From positions 19,194,092 through 19,258,091 of the forward strand of contig OZ020611.1 in NCBI GenBank assembly GCA_963971575.1: DNA of 64,000 nt, given 5' to 3'. Under the pieces are notes generated by a model, which searched no databases, was not told the origin of the DNA, and saw only the letters and a list, made by a program, of their open reading frames with translations. Position numbers and translations under genes: made by a program. The DNA comes from Liopterus haemorrhoidalis (lineage: Eukaryota > Arthropoda > Insecta > Coleoptera > Dytiscidae). Within the stretch, counting starts at the first letter, position 1; every line of letters starts with the position of its first letter. Of this stretch, positions 43,517 to 54,370 are shown piece after piece.

Positions 43517-43689
43517 AGTTTGTTCTTACAAAAGTGAACTGCTTGTACTGCGTGTATATTTTGCACTTTTTAATTTTTACGAAATATCCGGGACAAAATG
43601 ACAAACTGGCCGGGATGCCTGGACCATACCTTCATACCGGGACAGTCCCGGTCAAACCGGGACGTATGGTAAGGCTACGTATACAGGAC

Positions 43690-44031
43690 TCATGGTTAGG
43701 GGGGGGGCACTTATAATGTTATCTGTAAATCGAGGGGTGGGGAGAATTAAACGGCTCGGGCTGCAATTTTTTTTTTTTTTAAGAGCAGAATGGCGATCAT
43801 ATTATGTAAAATATACTCGTTTCTCTCTTTTCTGTTTATAATAGGAGCCCTTCAGGTTATTTGAAGTTGCGTCACTGTTTATCATTTTGTACCCCTGCTG
43901 TTGGATATTGATGTTTATATCAAAGACAAAAAGAGATGATAATTTCATTATTTGATTATAAAAAAAAAATGTGATAGTTAATCCATGTATCAAAAACTTA
44001 TGTCAAATATCAAATGAATACATCAAAATTT
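43690..44031. other. Stretch with no recognised gene
   Basis: Contains G-rich and T-rich runs only. Confidence 0.4.
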
Positions 44032-44044
44032 AACTTTTTTTTTC

Positions 44045-44196
44045 GCCGACCGGCGTAGCGTAGTGGTAACACATGTGCTCTGCGTTGTGAAGATCTCGGA
44101 TTCGAATCCCGTTCAGGCATGGAAATTTTCTCGAATAAAAATTGTCCTGGCTAATTGCCACAGTAGCAAAAGCCGTTAAATTAAAAAAAAAAAAAA
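44045..44196 (+). mobile_element. tRNA-derived SINE, full copy
   Basis: A box GGCGTAGCGTAGTGGTAACA, B box GGATTCGAATCCCGTTCAGG, then a tRNA-unrelated body with AATTGTCCTGGCTAATTGCC and CAGTAGCAAAAGCCG, and a poly-A tail. The 13-bp target duplication AACTTTTTTTTTC is exact (44032-44044 and 44197-44209). Transcription would start from the internal Pol III promoter; movement needs LINE enzymes. Confidence 0.93.
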
Positions 44197-44279
44197 AACT
44201 TTTTTTTTCTTCGATAAATACATATTTGTTTATTTTCGTGGGAAATTATATTGCTGTACGCTTATATTAAATTCTGTAC

Positions 44280-45240
44280 GCTTAAAATTAAAATCTGTGG
44301 GCTGTTTTTCATTTAATTGGACCTTAAGAGGAGGCACGTGTCCCCAATGCCCCCCCCCTGAATACGCAACTGCTGGACATAGTGGCGTAACTATGGGCTC
44401 TCTATGCCCACAAACGCGAGGGGGTACGCCATGTAGAAAACCATCGAATGACGATTTTTTGTTTTTGTTCTTCGGTCTGTCTGAAAATGTTGTCAAACCT
44501 ACTAAAGGACCAAAAATTTTCTGCGGGGAGGGAGATGCAAAATGTGAAGTTACACCAATGGCTGGACCTCGCCAGTTGAATTAGGCTTGCATATACAGTT
44601 CTTTGACCCCAAATACAGGGAAACCAAATCACTCGAAAAAATATAAAGTTTAATTTTTTTCACTTGAACAACGGACTGCTAACTTAGGGTGACCAGACGT
44701 ACTCTTTTTTAGAGTATTATACTCTTTTTTGAGTAATATCCTCTATAGTCTTCTTTTTTATAAAAAAAAAAAAACCTGGAATATACTTTTTTTTGCTGGT
44801 CACTTGTTTTTATCACTTCTGTTTTGGCAGTGAGAACCTTTTTTTTGCTCATTACTTCTATTTTAGAAGTGAAGTGAGGTGAGGATCTCTGTTTTTTGCT
44901 CATCACTTATATTTTTGGAGTGTGACCTTTTTTTTAGTACACTCTTTTTCTGTAAAAAAAATCTGGTCAGCCTATGCTAACTAATAAAGTCTGTGCCACG
45001 TTTATTTTGTATAACTTGTCACAATTCTATTAACAATACCAAAACGATATATAATTTCAAAATTTTCTACGACGCTCTCGTTTAGTTGTATTTTAATTTC
45101 AAAACAAATTCTATACAAAAACCATAATAATTCATAATGTGAATCTATGCAATATGCATTACACCTGTAACACCTATGTTGTAAGTTTGCAATTAAGTTA
45201 GAAAATAGTCCTTTTACTTCGAGCAATGCATTGTTGACAT
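44280..45240. other. Mixed transposon ends, no gene
   Basis: 44320-44400 shows two hAT-like ends back to back (CCCCCCTGAATACGCAACTG and AGTGGCGTAACTATGGG). 44600-44630 keeps family A words (TTGACCCC...TACAGGGAAACC). 44700-44960 has several CACTTCTATTTTAGAAGTG-like words, also seen at 26330-26380 and 50855-50885. Confidence 0.45.
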
Positions 45241-45249
45241 TGAAGGGTC

Positions 45250-45965
<716 letters not shown>

Positions 45966-46129
45966 TTTTTATATGTTAATGTAAGCTAATCAAATATATG
46001 GAAGCAGAGCCATAACTAGCCTTGCTGGGGCCCTGTGCAAGGTTACAAAAACATTTACTGATACGGGGCAAAGAACTAGGATCTATAACAGTCCCGAAAT
46101 CCAGGACGACTGGTCCCGAAATCCAGGTC

Positions 46130-46195
46130 ACCTAAACTAAATACATACGCAACCCTGAAATGTGTGAAAAATCCCACATTAGTTTTATATACTAT
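46130..46195 (+). repeat. Family A 3'-end relic
   Basis: AAATACATACGCAACCCTGA followed by AATGTGTGAAAAATCCCACA matches the family A 3' end. Confidence 0.5.
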
Positions 46196-46700
46196 GCTTA
46201 CTATAAACTTTACAATATGCAACTTTGCAAGGTTAACATTGTTTACAATATTATTTCAAAAATAATAAGTGAAAATATACTGTCTCAAAAATGTAGAAAA
46301 TAATTAATGTTTTTCACTTTTACATAACCGTAAAATTCCTTCAGTATTTATTTTTCAGTCATTATACGTAGCAAATAATTACTAATTAAATTTTTATTTT
46401 GAAAATAGTAATTCGTACTGCATTTTACACTTAACAGTACCAATCTCGGATGATTAATTTCACTGCTGTTGGAATTTAAAAAGAAAGTTTTGCATATGTA
46501 TGTAAGGCATATTTTGGACTTTTATTTTGTTTTCAAACAACATGTAAACATATCAATTAAATTTCAAATCGATATTTCCTTACATTAATATATTTTAAGT
46601 ATTTATTATACGTAATTATTTTTGTTAAGAACGGAAATCAGTGGCGGATTAAAAGCAGGGGGAACTTTTTTAGGAGCCCTCAACACAGTTATTATTACTA
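46196..46700. other. Stretch with no recognised gene
   Basis: AT-rich. GTGGCGGATTAAAAGCAGGG near 46640 may be a lone hAT end. Confidence 0.35.
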
Positions 46701-46860
46701 CCGTATTTTTCGGACCACAAGACATTTTTTACACAGAAAAATTTACTTAAAATTGGGATGGGTCTTATGGTCCCAAGGTACGTAGTACGTTGTTTAAAAA
46801 GTGTGTGATGTTAGTCTGGAATCAGTTCAGAGCGCATAAAACAGAATCAACGAAGAAAAT

Positions 46861-47931
46861 ATAATAGAAATAAATACAGAATTAGCTGTTATTTCTGGAG
46901 GCCTTACAAGCCAATAACAACCCTTGGATGTGTCGATTAATAAACCATTTAATAATTTTGTGCGGGAAGAGTAGATCAAATGAAAGATAAAGTCAAATCA
47001 CGATGTTACAGCAACAGGACGTATGAAATGGACGACAATTTCAGAAGTACCTAAGTAAACCAGTGGCGAAGGGAAACCTCCGCTAGACTTGCCCTGCCAT
47101 AAAAAAAAATTAAATTAAAAAAAATATATATATATATTTAGATAAATCTTCAAAAATACATCAAATTATGTTCTATACAAAATTTTGTCCAAGGCTTGGT
47201 TTACTAGTTACGAATTAATTATCATGACCATGGAAACGTTACATATAAGTATGAAAAAATTGAGACTTGGAAAAATTTTAAATAATATTACAAAAATTTT
47301 TCGACATTTTTCATTTTATCAAAAAACGTCTCAAATAAAAGTTATTAGTTATTGCATTTATAGTAACTTTTATTCATTAAATTTTTTCGAAATATTTTTC
47401 TGTTGCTAAATATTCGTAAAAATCTTAAAATCGACACGAGTAAACTCCCATTTCTAGTCAACCGATCTTCATAAAAAACAATAGGGTTGTTTCCATTTAA
47501 TAGGAGAATTTTTTAGTACCAAAATGAATTCTCTAAGATGAACCGTTCTTGAGTTATCGTGTATACACACACACAGATACACACACAAATACGGACGGCA
47601 CTTCGAAAATAGGTTTTTTGGATTCCCTGGACCATGAAACGTGGTCATCAGTCAAAATCTCGATATCGAAAATTTTCGCGATTACAATACTTGCCCCTTA
47701 TATATTAAGGTCGGGCAAGTAAAAATTCATGGGAAGCTGTAAAAGAAAAGACGATTATAGTCTTTTAAGAAATGCGGTATAAGCAACGTATTGGATAGTA
47801 TCGAAGATGACTTGATTTTTGAAGAGATTGAGAACAATAGTTCAGACGGAAATAATACGAAGAGTGACATTAAAGAGACGAGCGATAGTACAGAGAGTGA
47901 AGTTGAACAGAATGTTGCTGGTACAAGTTAA
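46861..47931 (+). pseudogene. pogo/Tigger transposase relic
   Basis: Part 1 (to 47060) reads NTELAVISGGLTSQ, a stop, QPLDVSINKPFNNF, then ATGRMKWTTISEVPK. The QPLDVS...NKPF block is the pogo/Tigger region around the last catalytic Asp. After the D2 insertion, part 2 (47727-47931) reads SWEAVKEKTII and, in another frame, VLDSIEDDLIFEEIENN followed by an acidic tail to a TAA at 47929-47931. Such acidic C-termini are usual in this family. At least four stops break it, and the DNA-binding N-terminus is gone. Confidence 0.8.
47061..47726 (+). repeat. D-type repeat, form D2, copy 2
   Basis: Near-identical architecture to 35400-36090, from CCAGTGGCGAAGGGAAACCT to GGTCGGGCAAGTAAAA. It sits inside the pogo transposase relic. 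Confidence 0.8.
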
Positions 47932-48154
47932 TACAAGTACAAGGTAATAATGCATATTTTTTCTAAAAATTGTCTCATAAATTTGGGGTTAGTCCGAAAA
48001 ATACGATATATAGTATATGTGAGATCTAAAGGGGTTTAAACCTTTATATCTCACTTATTTCTTTTTAAATATACATGTATTTTTACACTTTCAAGTTTCA
48101 TTAAACCAAAACAATAGTTTATGGAGAAAAATCATTTTTTTTTTTCGAAAGTTT

Positions 48155-48640
48155 GTAGGATTTTGAAGGTATGATTCATGTCTCTGTCTGCCTGTACGGT
48201 AGAAATTGTAGTAACTAAATATAGAAAGATGAAATTTGGAATAATTTTACAACTCGTTGACCCTCGTATAGGAAAACTATGGAGAGTTCAAAAAAACATA
48301 TCGCTGTAAAAATATAAACAAATATGTATTAATAATAAAATCAGTATTTAAAAAAAATATTGACTGGCATAAAAATATAAAAATGAGACCTCTAAGTACG
48401 TGAATAAGCCAACCAATTTTTGGTTTTGAAAAATATTCCTTCCCTTTTTTCCTCCTTTTTTTTTTAATGAAATTTTCGCCAAAAATATATCAAAAAACTT
48501 TTGTCCTCCACCATTTCCCAAAGGGTAAATCTAACAATCTAAAAAAAAAAAACAATAATGTACATTAATGAGAACTGGAATAGTACAACAGGAATTTTTG
48601 ATCGCATTAATTTGTTAAAAAATATAGTATTTTTAGTGTA
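48155..48640 (+). repeat. Diverged family A-like relic
   Basis: GGATTTTGAAGGTATGATTC, short CTGT/CTGC tract, ACGGTAGAAATTGTAG, AAGATGAAATTTGGAATAAT, AACTGGAATAGTACAACAGG and GGAATTTTTGATCGCATTAA match family A in order. Confidence 0.65.
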
Positions 48641-48864
48641 TTAGAAAAAATAATAAAATTTTCAAAATTTATTATTTTATTTATTTATTACAATAATTTT
48701 CTTTTTCTTTTTTTTATCATTCAGTACTAGTCAAAAAGTAAATCTTTTTCGTCTTTCGTTTACTTTTTAGGCCGCTAGATGCCAACGCCATCTACGATAG
48801 TGATTTTTGTTCAATAACAAGCGAATGTTTAATATTATGTTGCTAATTAAAATAAATAAGTTTA

Positions 48865-49530
48865 ATTTTTACCGACCGCCAACATATATAAGGGAGGTAT
48901 TGTGATCATACCGATTTTGACATTTCGAGATTTCAATGGATCTCCACGAATTGAGGTCCCTACATAATGTTTTGACTATTTTTGGCATGATGTCTGTCTG
49001 TCTGTCTATCTGTCTGTCTGTCTGTCTGCCTGTCTGTCTGTCTGTCCGCCCGTCCGTCTGTCTGTCTGTGCACACGTGCAGAGCAAATTCGGCTGAAAGG
49101 ATTTTTATGAAACTTCATATTTAAGCTTTTGACATCAATGGCACGAGTTGATCAACATTTGGTAAAAAACGGTTAACTAAAAATGGGAGTTTACTCGTGT
49201 CGATTTTAAGATTTTTGTGAATATTTCACAACACAAAAATATTTCGAAAAAATTTATTGAACAAAAGTTGCTATAAAAGCAATAACTAATAACTTTTATT
49301 TGAGACGTTTTTTGATAAAACGAAAAATTTTGAATAATTTCTGTAAAATTTTTCGAAATTTTATCCAAGTCTCAATTTATTCATATATATGTAACGTTTC
49401 CATGGTCATGATAAATAATATCTCTGTTAGAAAATATTAGGTCAAGTTATTTCTACTCTGCTGCTAGAATGTAATTTATATAAGTACTTTATGATGGCGG
49501 TCGGTCCTGTGGTGGCCACAGCTGATTTTT
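48865..49530 (+). repeat. D-type repeat, form D1, copy 2
   Basis: Starts TTTTTACCGACCGCCAACAT and ends GATGGCGGTCGGTCC; CTGT/CCGT tract at about 48990-49070. Full-length match to 7336-7985. Confidence 0.8.
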
Positions 49531-49534
49531 CTAA

Positions 49535-50625
49535 TTAAAATTACTTTTGGTCGTCCTAAAAATATATTGTGAACATGTTGGAAGGTCTCGGCTCTGCCTC
49601 AGCTATCAAATTCAGATGCGAACGAAAAAATCCACTTTTTGGCCATGGTACACAAATAACTATTGTGTGGTAAAATTTATCAAAAGAAAGCTCTTAAGAT
49701 ATAGATTAAGGAACGAAAAGTATTTTTTTTTTTTTTTTTCTTAATTTTAACACGATTCTTGTCAAAAATGTGCTAAAAACTCTTGTCCCGCAACCTAGTG
49801 GGAGTTAATCTTAAAATCTGAAACTTTTTTGAGTAATACACATTGTGAACCGGAAAAATACAATAGAAATTTTTAATATAATAATTATTTCCAGTTATCA
49901 AATATTTTGCAACACTGTGCTTAAAATATTTATCTGACTGATTGGAGAACCGGGTAGCCTAAGTCTTGATGCGAGTGCATCCCAAATACAGTTGGAAATC
50001 CCTAGATGTAAGCACGTGGACAACTTCACCAACCCAGTTACAGTCTGCCCGATGAAAAAACATTTATCGACGATTAGCCTTATTGCAGAAATAGGCCCGT
50101 GTAAAATAAATTTAAAAAAATAAATAAAAAAAAGTTTTGTCATTCTCGTTATTTAATATCCACTCCTCATACAGTCAATTTCAAGAGGTTTAATTGGCTT
50201 AACCCTTGTGGTCTTCAGGACAATATTCTATTAATATTAAAACTAATTGTGTCCAAAATTTCAATTTGCTTAAATGTTAAATTAGTTTCCATTATTACAA
50301 AAGATCCCAAGGTAATTGAATTGAACCTATTCTGCTTTAATCAAATTACTATTACTGGTTACTACTGAAACATTTAAATGTAAATGTTTTGTGTAGAGTA
50401 GCGTTTCTCAAAGTGTGGTACGCGTACCACTAGTACCTAGTACCCGATATTGATAGTAGTACGCAACAAAGTCGCTAAATTTAAATTTTATTTAATTATA
50501 ATTTTTATTGGTGTCGACTACCATGGCTATTTGCCATTTTCTGTTTATTTTTTACAATATTATAATTTTATTTTTTTAAATTCTTGTCCAGATCCTGATT
50601 CGCAGTGGATACGTTCCCCCGATAT
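49535..50625. other. Stretch with decayed repeat pieces, no gene
   Basis: 49670-49920 resembles the family A-like class seen at 61178-61440 (GATTAAGGAACGAAAAGTAT, AACTCTTGTCCCGCAACC). 50398-50440 (GTTTCTCAAAGTGTGGTACG) looks like a lone hAT end. Nothing else supportable. Confidence 0.45.
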
Positions 50626-50633
50626 GCCGCGAA

Positions 50634-51041
50634 CAGGGCCGCCGAGAGGACTTCTGGAGCCCCGGGGAGAAAATTTCTTTGCGGGCCCCGGGGAGAAACT
50701 TTCTTTTCGGGCCCCGTGTAATGATCAATTCTACATTTCTACACCCAGGGCCGTCAAGAGTGTGAAAACTAATTCTTTCAACTCGGACTCTGGACAATAT
50801 ACAAATGAAGCGAATTTTTTTATTATAATACAGGTGAAAATACAACGGATGACCTAAAAAAAAGGTCCTCACTTCCAAAATATAAGTGAGTGACGACCAC
50901 GCGCCCCTGGCACTCGATGTCAGGCTGTTCCTACGGCTCTGCTCAGGACCCTGGGGCCCCAAGAACCCCGGGGCCCCAAGAACCCCGGGGCCCCGGAAAT
51001 GATCCCCGGATAACCCCCCCCCCCTCCTCTTGTCGGGCCTG
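50634..51041. mobile_element. hAT-like MITE, GC-rich, 408 bp
   Basis: Ends CAGGGCCGCCGAGAGG and, inverted, CAGGCCCGACAAGAGG. Flanks GCCGCGAA (50626-50633) and GTCGCGAA (51042-51049) agree at 7 of 8 bases. The word GGGGCCCC recurs inside. No coding. Confidence 0.8.
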
Positions 51042-51102
51042 GTCGCGAATACGGAAACCGTGAATACGGGATGGTATAGAAATAGGTTTCAAGATTACGA
51101 TT

Positions 51103-51190
51103 AAAAAAATGATGTGAAGTGTTAATTTTTACACATTTCAGGGTATTGTAGGTATTTATTCAATGAATGATTATTATTAGAAGGCCAAAC
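51103..51190 (-). repeat. Family A 3'-end relic, reverse
   Basis: The minus strand has ATAAATACCTACAATACCCT and AATGTGTAAAAATTAACACT followed by TCACATCATTTTT. Confidence 0.6.
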
Positions 51191-51912
51191 GATGAATGCC
51201 TGTCACTACATAACACAATTACAAGTATTGGTTTTAAATCCTTTAAATCAATAGGCACGACAAGAAGGTTGCTGTTAGATTTTTTCTACCGTGTATCATA
51301 TATCTCTAATAATAATTAATATTATTATTAATTACATTGAAACAAAAGCAGAGCTTGTGTGTTCCATAATGGCACAGAGAAAATAAAAAATACAAAAAAA
51401 AAAAAACATAGAATACATTATTGGTTTACAAAAGTTGCACAATACTAAAAATTGTAAATAATACCATAATATACATAATTGCAAAAATATCATTCAAATC
51501 CCACACTGCGGCTGATCTTTTGTCACACTAGAACATAATGCCTACAGAGACATTGTTTATATTGCGACTATATGAAAACCTAACAGATTCTCTACTAAAA
51601 ATGGAATCCCAGCAAACGACCAGTTATTTACTTATTTTCCTAGTCGATATTTGCAAAATAAATTTACGTACCTCTTCTCTACCCATAAAAAAATGTATCC
51701 ATGTATATACAAATATATTTATTTAATTTTAGCTAAGATATTAAACGAAAATCTTAATATTTAGCAAATTTTAGTCAAAATGAAATGTATTTCAAAAATC
51801 AATAATCGTTTCTTATTTCGTTGAGGAGGAAAAAGCCTTATAAGTGTTGTAAAAGCCAATGATGATGAAACCGGACCCGCATATGCATTGACTAGTTAAA
51901 AATCTAATTAAT
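51191..51912. other. Stretch with no recognised gene
   Basis: AT-rich; the open frame at 51538-51726 has no motif. Confidence 0.4.
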
Positions 51913-51920
51913 CTGGATGC

Positions 51921-52115
51921 ATGGACGTAACTTTTAAATTTGAAAGACCCCCATTGTGTAATGACTGCAACACAATTATTACAGTACAAAATCTTATTAC
52001 AAAATGCACCAAATATGATACAATAAGACAGACACACCATATACCTGACAAAGAAGCACTTAACAACAATAACAAAACAATCCTACATAAATTTCTAACA
52101 GACACAAAACAATAG
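51921..52115 (+). pseudogene. I-group LINE C-terminal knuckle fragment
   Basis: FERPPLCNDCNTIITVQNLI and TKCTKYDTIRQTHHIPD give a C-x2-C...C pattern like the end of I-group LINE proteins. The frame stops right where the next LINE begins, so the latter was inserted into or beside it. Confidence 0.7.
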
Positions 52116-53512
52116 TGGAGTACCACAGGGTTCAGTTCTTGGACCACTATTATTCTTAGTATATGTTGCTGATTTGACCAATGATATATCTTCGCCGAAA
52201 TGTATGTTTGCAGATGACACTAAGTTGTTCAATAGTCCTTCGAAAAACTACATGGTTTTGCAGAATGATCTTCGAAAGATATATGATTGGGCAAATACAT
52301 GGCTAATACCGTTAAATTGTGATAAAACAACTGTTCTGCATCTTGGAAAAAACAATCCGAAGCGTCATTATTACATAAACTAACAGACCCCTTGCCAACA
52401 ACGTTGGCAAACTGGTAACGAATAAAAATCAATATAAACAGGAATCAATTATTAAAATTTGCATGATTCTGCGTATATTAACAAAACAAAAACGTTTCTT
52501 GATTATACCTAGGAAATCCTAAAAAGTTGCTTAATGCGTGTCGTTTCAAAATTAGTAACGCGCCGGATACGGCCCGCGGGCCATATGCTGGACATCAATG
52601 GTATAGCTGTTTCGGATTATACCTAGGTAATCCTAAAAAGCCGCTCAATGCGTGTCGTTTAAAAATTAGTATCGGACCGGTCAGTCCGCGGGCGTCACAT
52701 CAATTAACACAACATCCTTTCTTCGAGTAACCAAACGTACTGATTTGAGAGCTCTGGTAAGTCAGTTTTGTCGGGGTACGTCGTTTCCCCACTCTATTCG
52801 TGGCCGGCTGCTTGCCGCAAGACCCGCTAGCACCCAGGAACTTAGCGTTACATGACACACAGAAATTAGGGCTTTTATTATATATAATGGTTCTGAACTG
52901 AAGCAAGTGGATAAGCAGATGGACCTAGGTATAACCATTAATTCAGACCTAAAATGGTCAAATCAAGTATTAAAAGCAGTCAAGAGAGCTAACTACATGG
53001 TATTTTTAATATCAAAATCATTTCGCCAGCCATCTCCAGATATCGTTAAAAAGTTATATGTAACGTACATAAGACCACATTTGGAATTCGCCATCTCAGT
53101 CTGGTCATCTTATCTCCGCAAAGATATCCTACTCATGGAAAGTGTCCAACGTCGTGCTACGAAACTCTGCCCAAGTTTAAGATACCTAACTTATGAGGAA
53201 AAACTGTCAAAATTAAATCTAACTACTCTGGAACACCGTAGGATGCGAGGTGATTTAATTACAATGTTTAGGATTGCTCGTGGTGATTTTAAATGTGATC
53301 TTTCTAGACTTTTTAATTTTAATAGTGACAGTCGGCTGCGTGGACACAGATATAAAATCAAACATGAGTGCTTTAAAAAGAGTGTGCGTGCTAATTTCTT
53401 GTCTAACTGTGTCTTCAATGTTTGGAATAAACTGCCTAATGTAGTTATGTCCTCAACGTCCGTCAATAATTTTAAGAATAATTTAGATTTATATTTTAGG
53501 AATAATTTTTAG
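52114..53512 (+). pseudogene. LINE reverse transcriptase C-terminal half
   Basis: Exonless coding relic. Part 1 reads GVPQGSVLGPLLFLVYVADL (motif B) and KCMFADDTKLF (catalytic Asp pair) up to HYYI. After the insert at 52380-52884, part 2 reads KQMDLGITINSDLKW, YIRPHLEFAISVWSSYL and VQRRATKLCPSLRYLTYEEK, ending at TAG (53510-53512). Skipping the insert joins the two parts in frame with no missing residue. The endonuclease and RT fingers are lost by 5' truncation. Confidence 0.85.
52380..52884 (-). mobile_element. Short Helitron-like insert, 505 bp
   Basis: On the minus strand it starts TATATAATAAAAGCCC. It ends with the stem TTGCCAAC-GTT-GTTGGCAA, then GGGGTCTG and TTAG. The stem and the 12-base spacing to the end are the same as in the element ending at 25260. 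It lies exactly between A and T of the LINE coding sequence with no duplication, the Helitron rule. Inside is a direct repeat (ATACCTAGGAAATCCTAAAA at 52507 and ATACCTAGGTAATCCTAAAA at 52619). Confidence 0.75.
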
Positions 53513-53605
53513 TTCTTATTCTTGTTTTTTTGTTTCTTTTTTTAGGAATAATTTTTAGTTTAATTTTAGTTCTAATTTCTTTTTTTTCGAAATCATTTTT
53601 GTAAT

Positions 53606-53695
53606 TATTATATATGTATATATATATGTATGTATATGTATGTATATATGTGTATATATGTATATGTATGTGTATGTTGTATGTGTATATATTAC
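53606..53695. repeat. TA/TG microsatellite
   Basis: Irregular TATATG and TGTATG repeats in the LINE 3' UTR. Confidence 0.9.
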
Positions 53696-53789
53696 TTGTA
53701 AGCAATTTAATATGTAACATGAAATCATGTACTTTTTTTTATGTTCAACAGAGCTCTACAAGCCCTAGGCTTCAGCTCTTATGTCAAAT

Positions 53790-53823
<34 letters not shown>

Positions 53824-53959
53824 AGACAAATCTTGTAGACACCAACATACATAATACCCACATAATGTAATTTAATTAACAATATTTTATAAAATACAAT
53901 AACGGGAATTATTAGCCCAAGATGATGATGTACCTTAAATTACCTTAAAAAAAAAAATG

Positions 53960-54160
53960 ACAGAGGCATAAATATATGCTACATGGTAAAAACTGTCGAT
54001 ACCGAGATATCATCCCCAATATTCTGCTTAATTCGTTTACTGACTTAAGAGTCGGAATAATGCTCACCACCTCAATATTTTCAGGATCAACACGAAGACC
54101 AAATTTATCTACAATACAGCTATTAACAGAGTACTGTAAAGTAGAGCATGTTTTAAACAA
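53960..54160 (-). pseudogene. Ty3/gypsy RT-RNase H connection fragment
   Basis: The minus strand reads DKFGLRVDPENIEVVSIIPT then LKSVNELSRILGMISRYRQF and LP. This matches the end of the gypsy reverse transcriptase domain (G-L-x-V-D-P-x-K-I and FLGM-x-x-YR-x-F-x-P). The sequence then breaks. Another gypsy piece on the same strand lies at 57223-57400; whether both are one copy is inference. Confidence 0.8.
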
Positions 54161-54232
54161 AACTATATTTTAATACATCATTTATATTTCAGTACATATA
54201 TTATTTCACACATACGTATATACACAAGATCA

Positions 54233-54284
54233 TTTTTAGGGTTTTGTAGGTATGACCAAAAAACCCTTATACCGTCATTTTGTC

Positions 54285-54370
<86 letters not shown>

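Larger units (their letters stand above)
38485..43684. mobile_element. Small hAT-like MITE split by a 4.9-kb insertion
   Basis: Left end GTATACATAGAGTTACCATA with CAAACCGGGAC inside; the inverted right end is GTATACGTAGCCTTACCATA with CCCGGTTTGACCGGGAC. Joined at the duplicated 24 bp, the two parts would be a MITE of about 260 bp. Confidence 0.6.
46701..48006 (+). mobile_element. pogo/Tigger-like element, split by a D2 repeat
   Basis: Ends CCGTATTTTTCGGACCACAA and, inverted, TCGTATTTTTCGGACTAACC. TA flanks both sides (46699-46700 and 48007-48008). It carries pogo transposase sequence in the same orientation, interrupted by the D2 repeat at 47061-47726. Confidence 0.82.
52114..53822 (+). mobile_element. 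CR1/L2-like LINE, 5' truncated, split by a Helitron-like insert
   Basis: Begins inside RT motif B and ends in an AAT-repeat tail (about 53787-53822). Coding parts lie at 52114-52379 and 52885-53512. The 3' UTR includes a TATG-rich microsatellite (53606-53695). Its sequence is distinct from the LINE at 26898-30721. Confidence 0.85.

Noticed and set aside
44230..44632. Open frames of 76-95 codons on both strands
   Set aside because: They run through two hAT-like ends and a family A relic; no motif.
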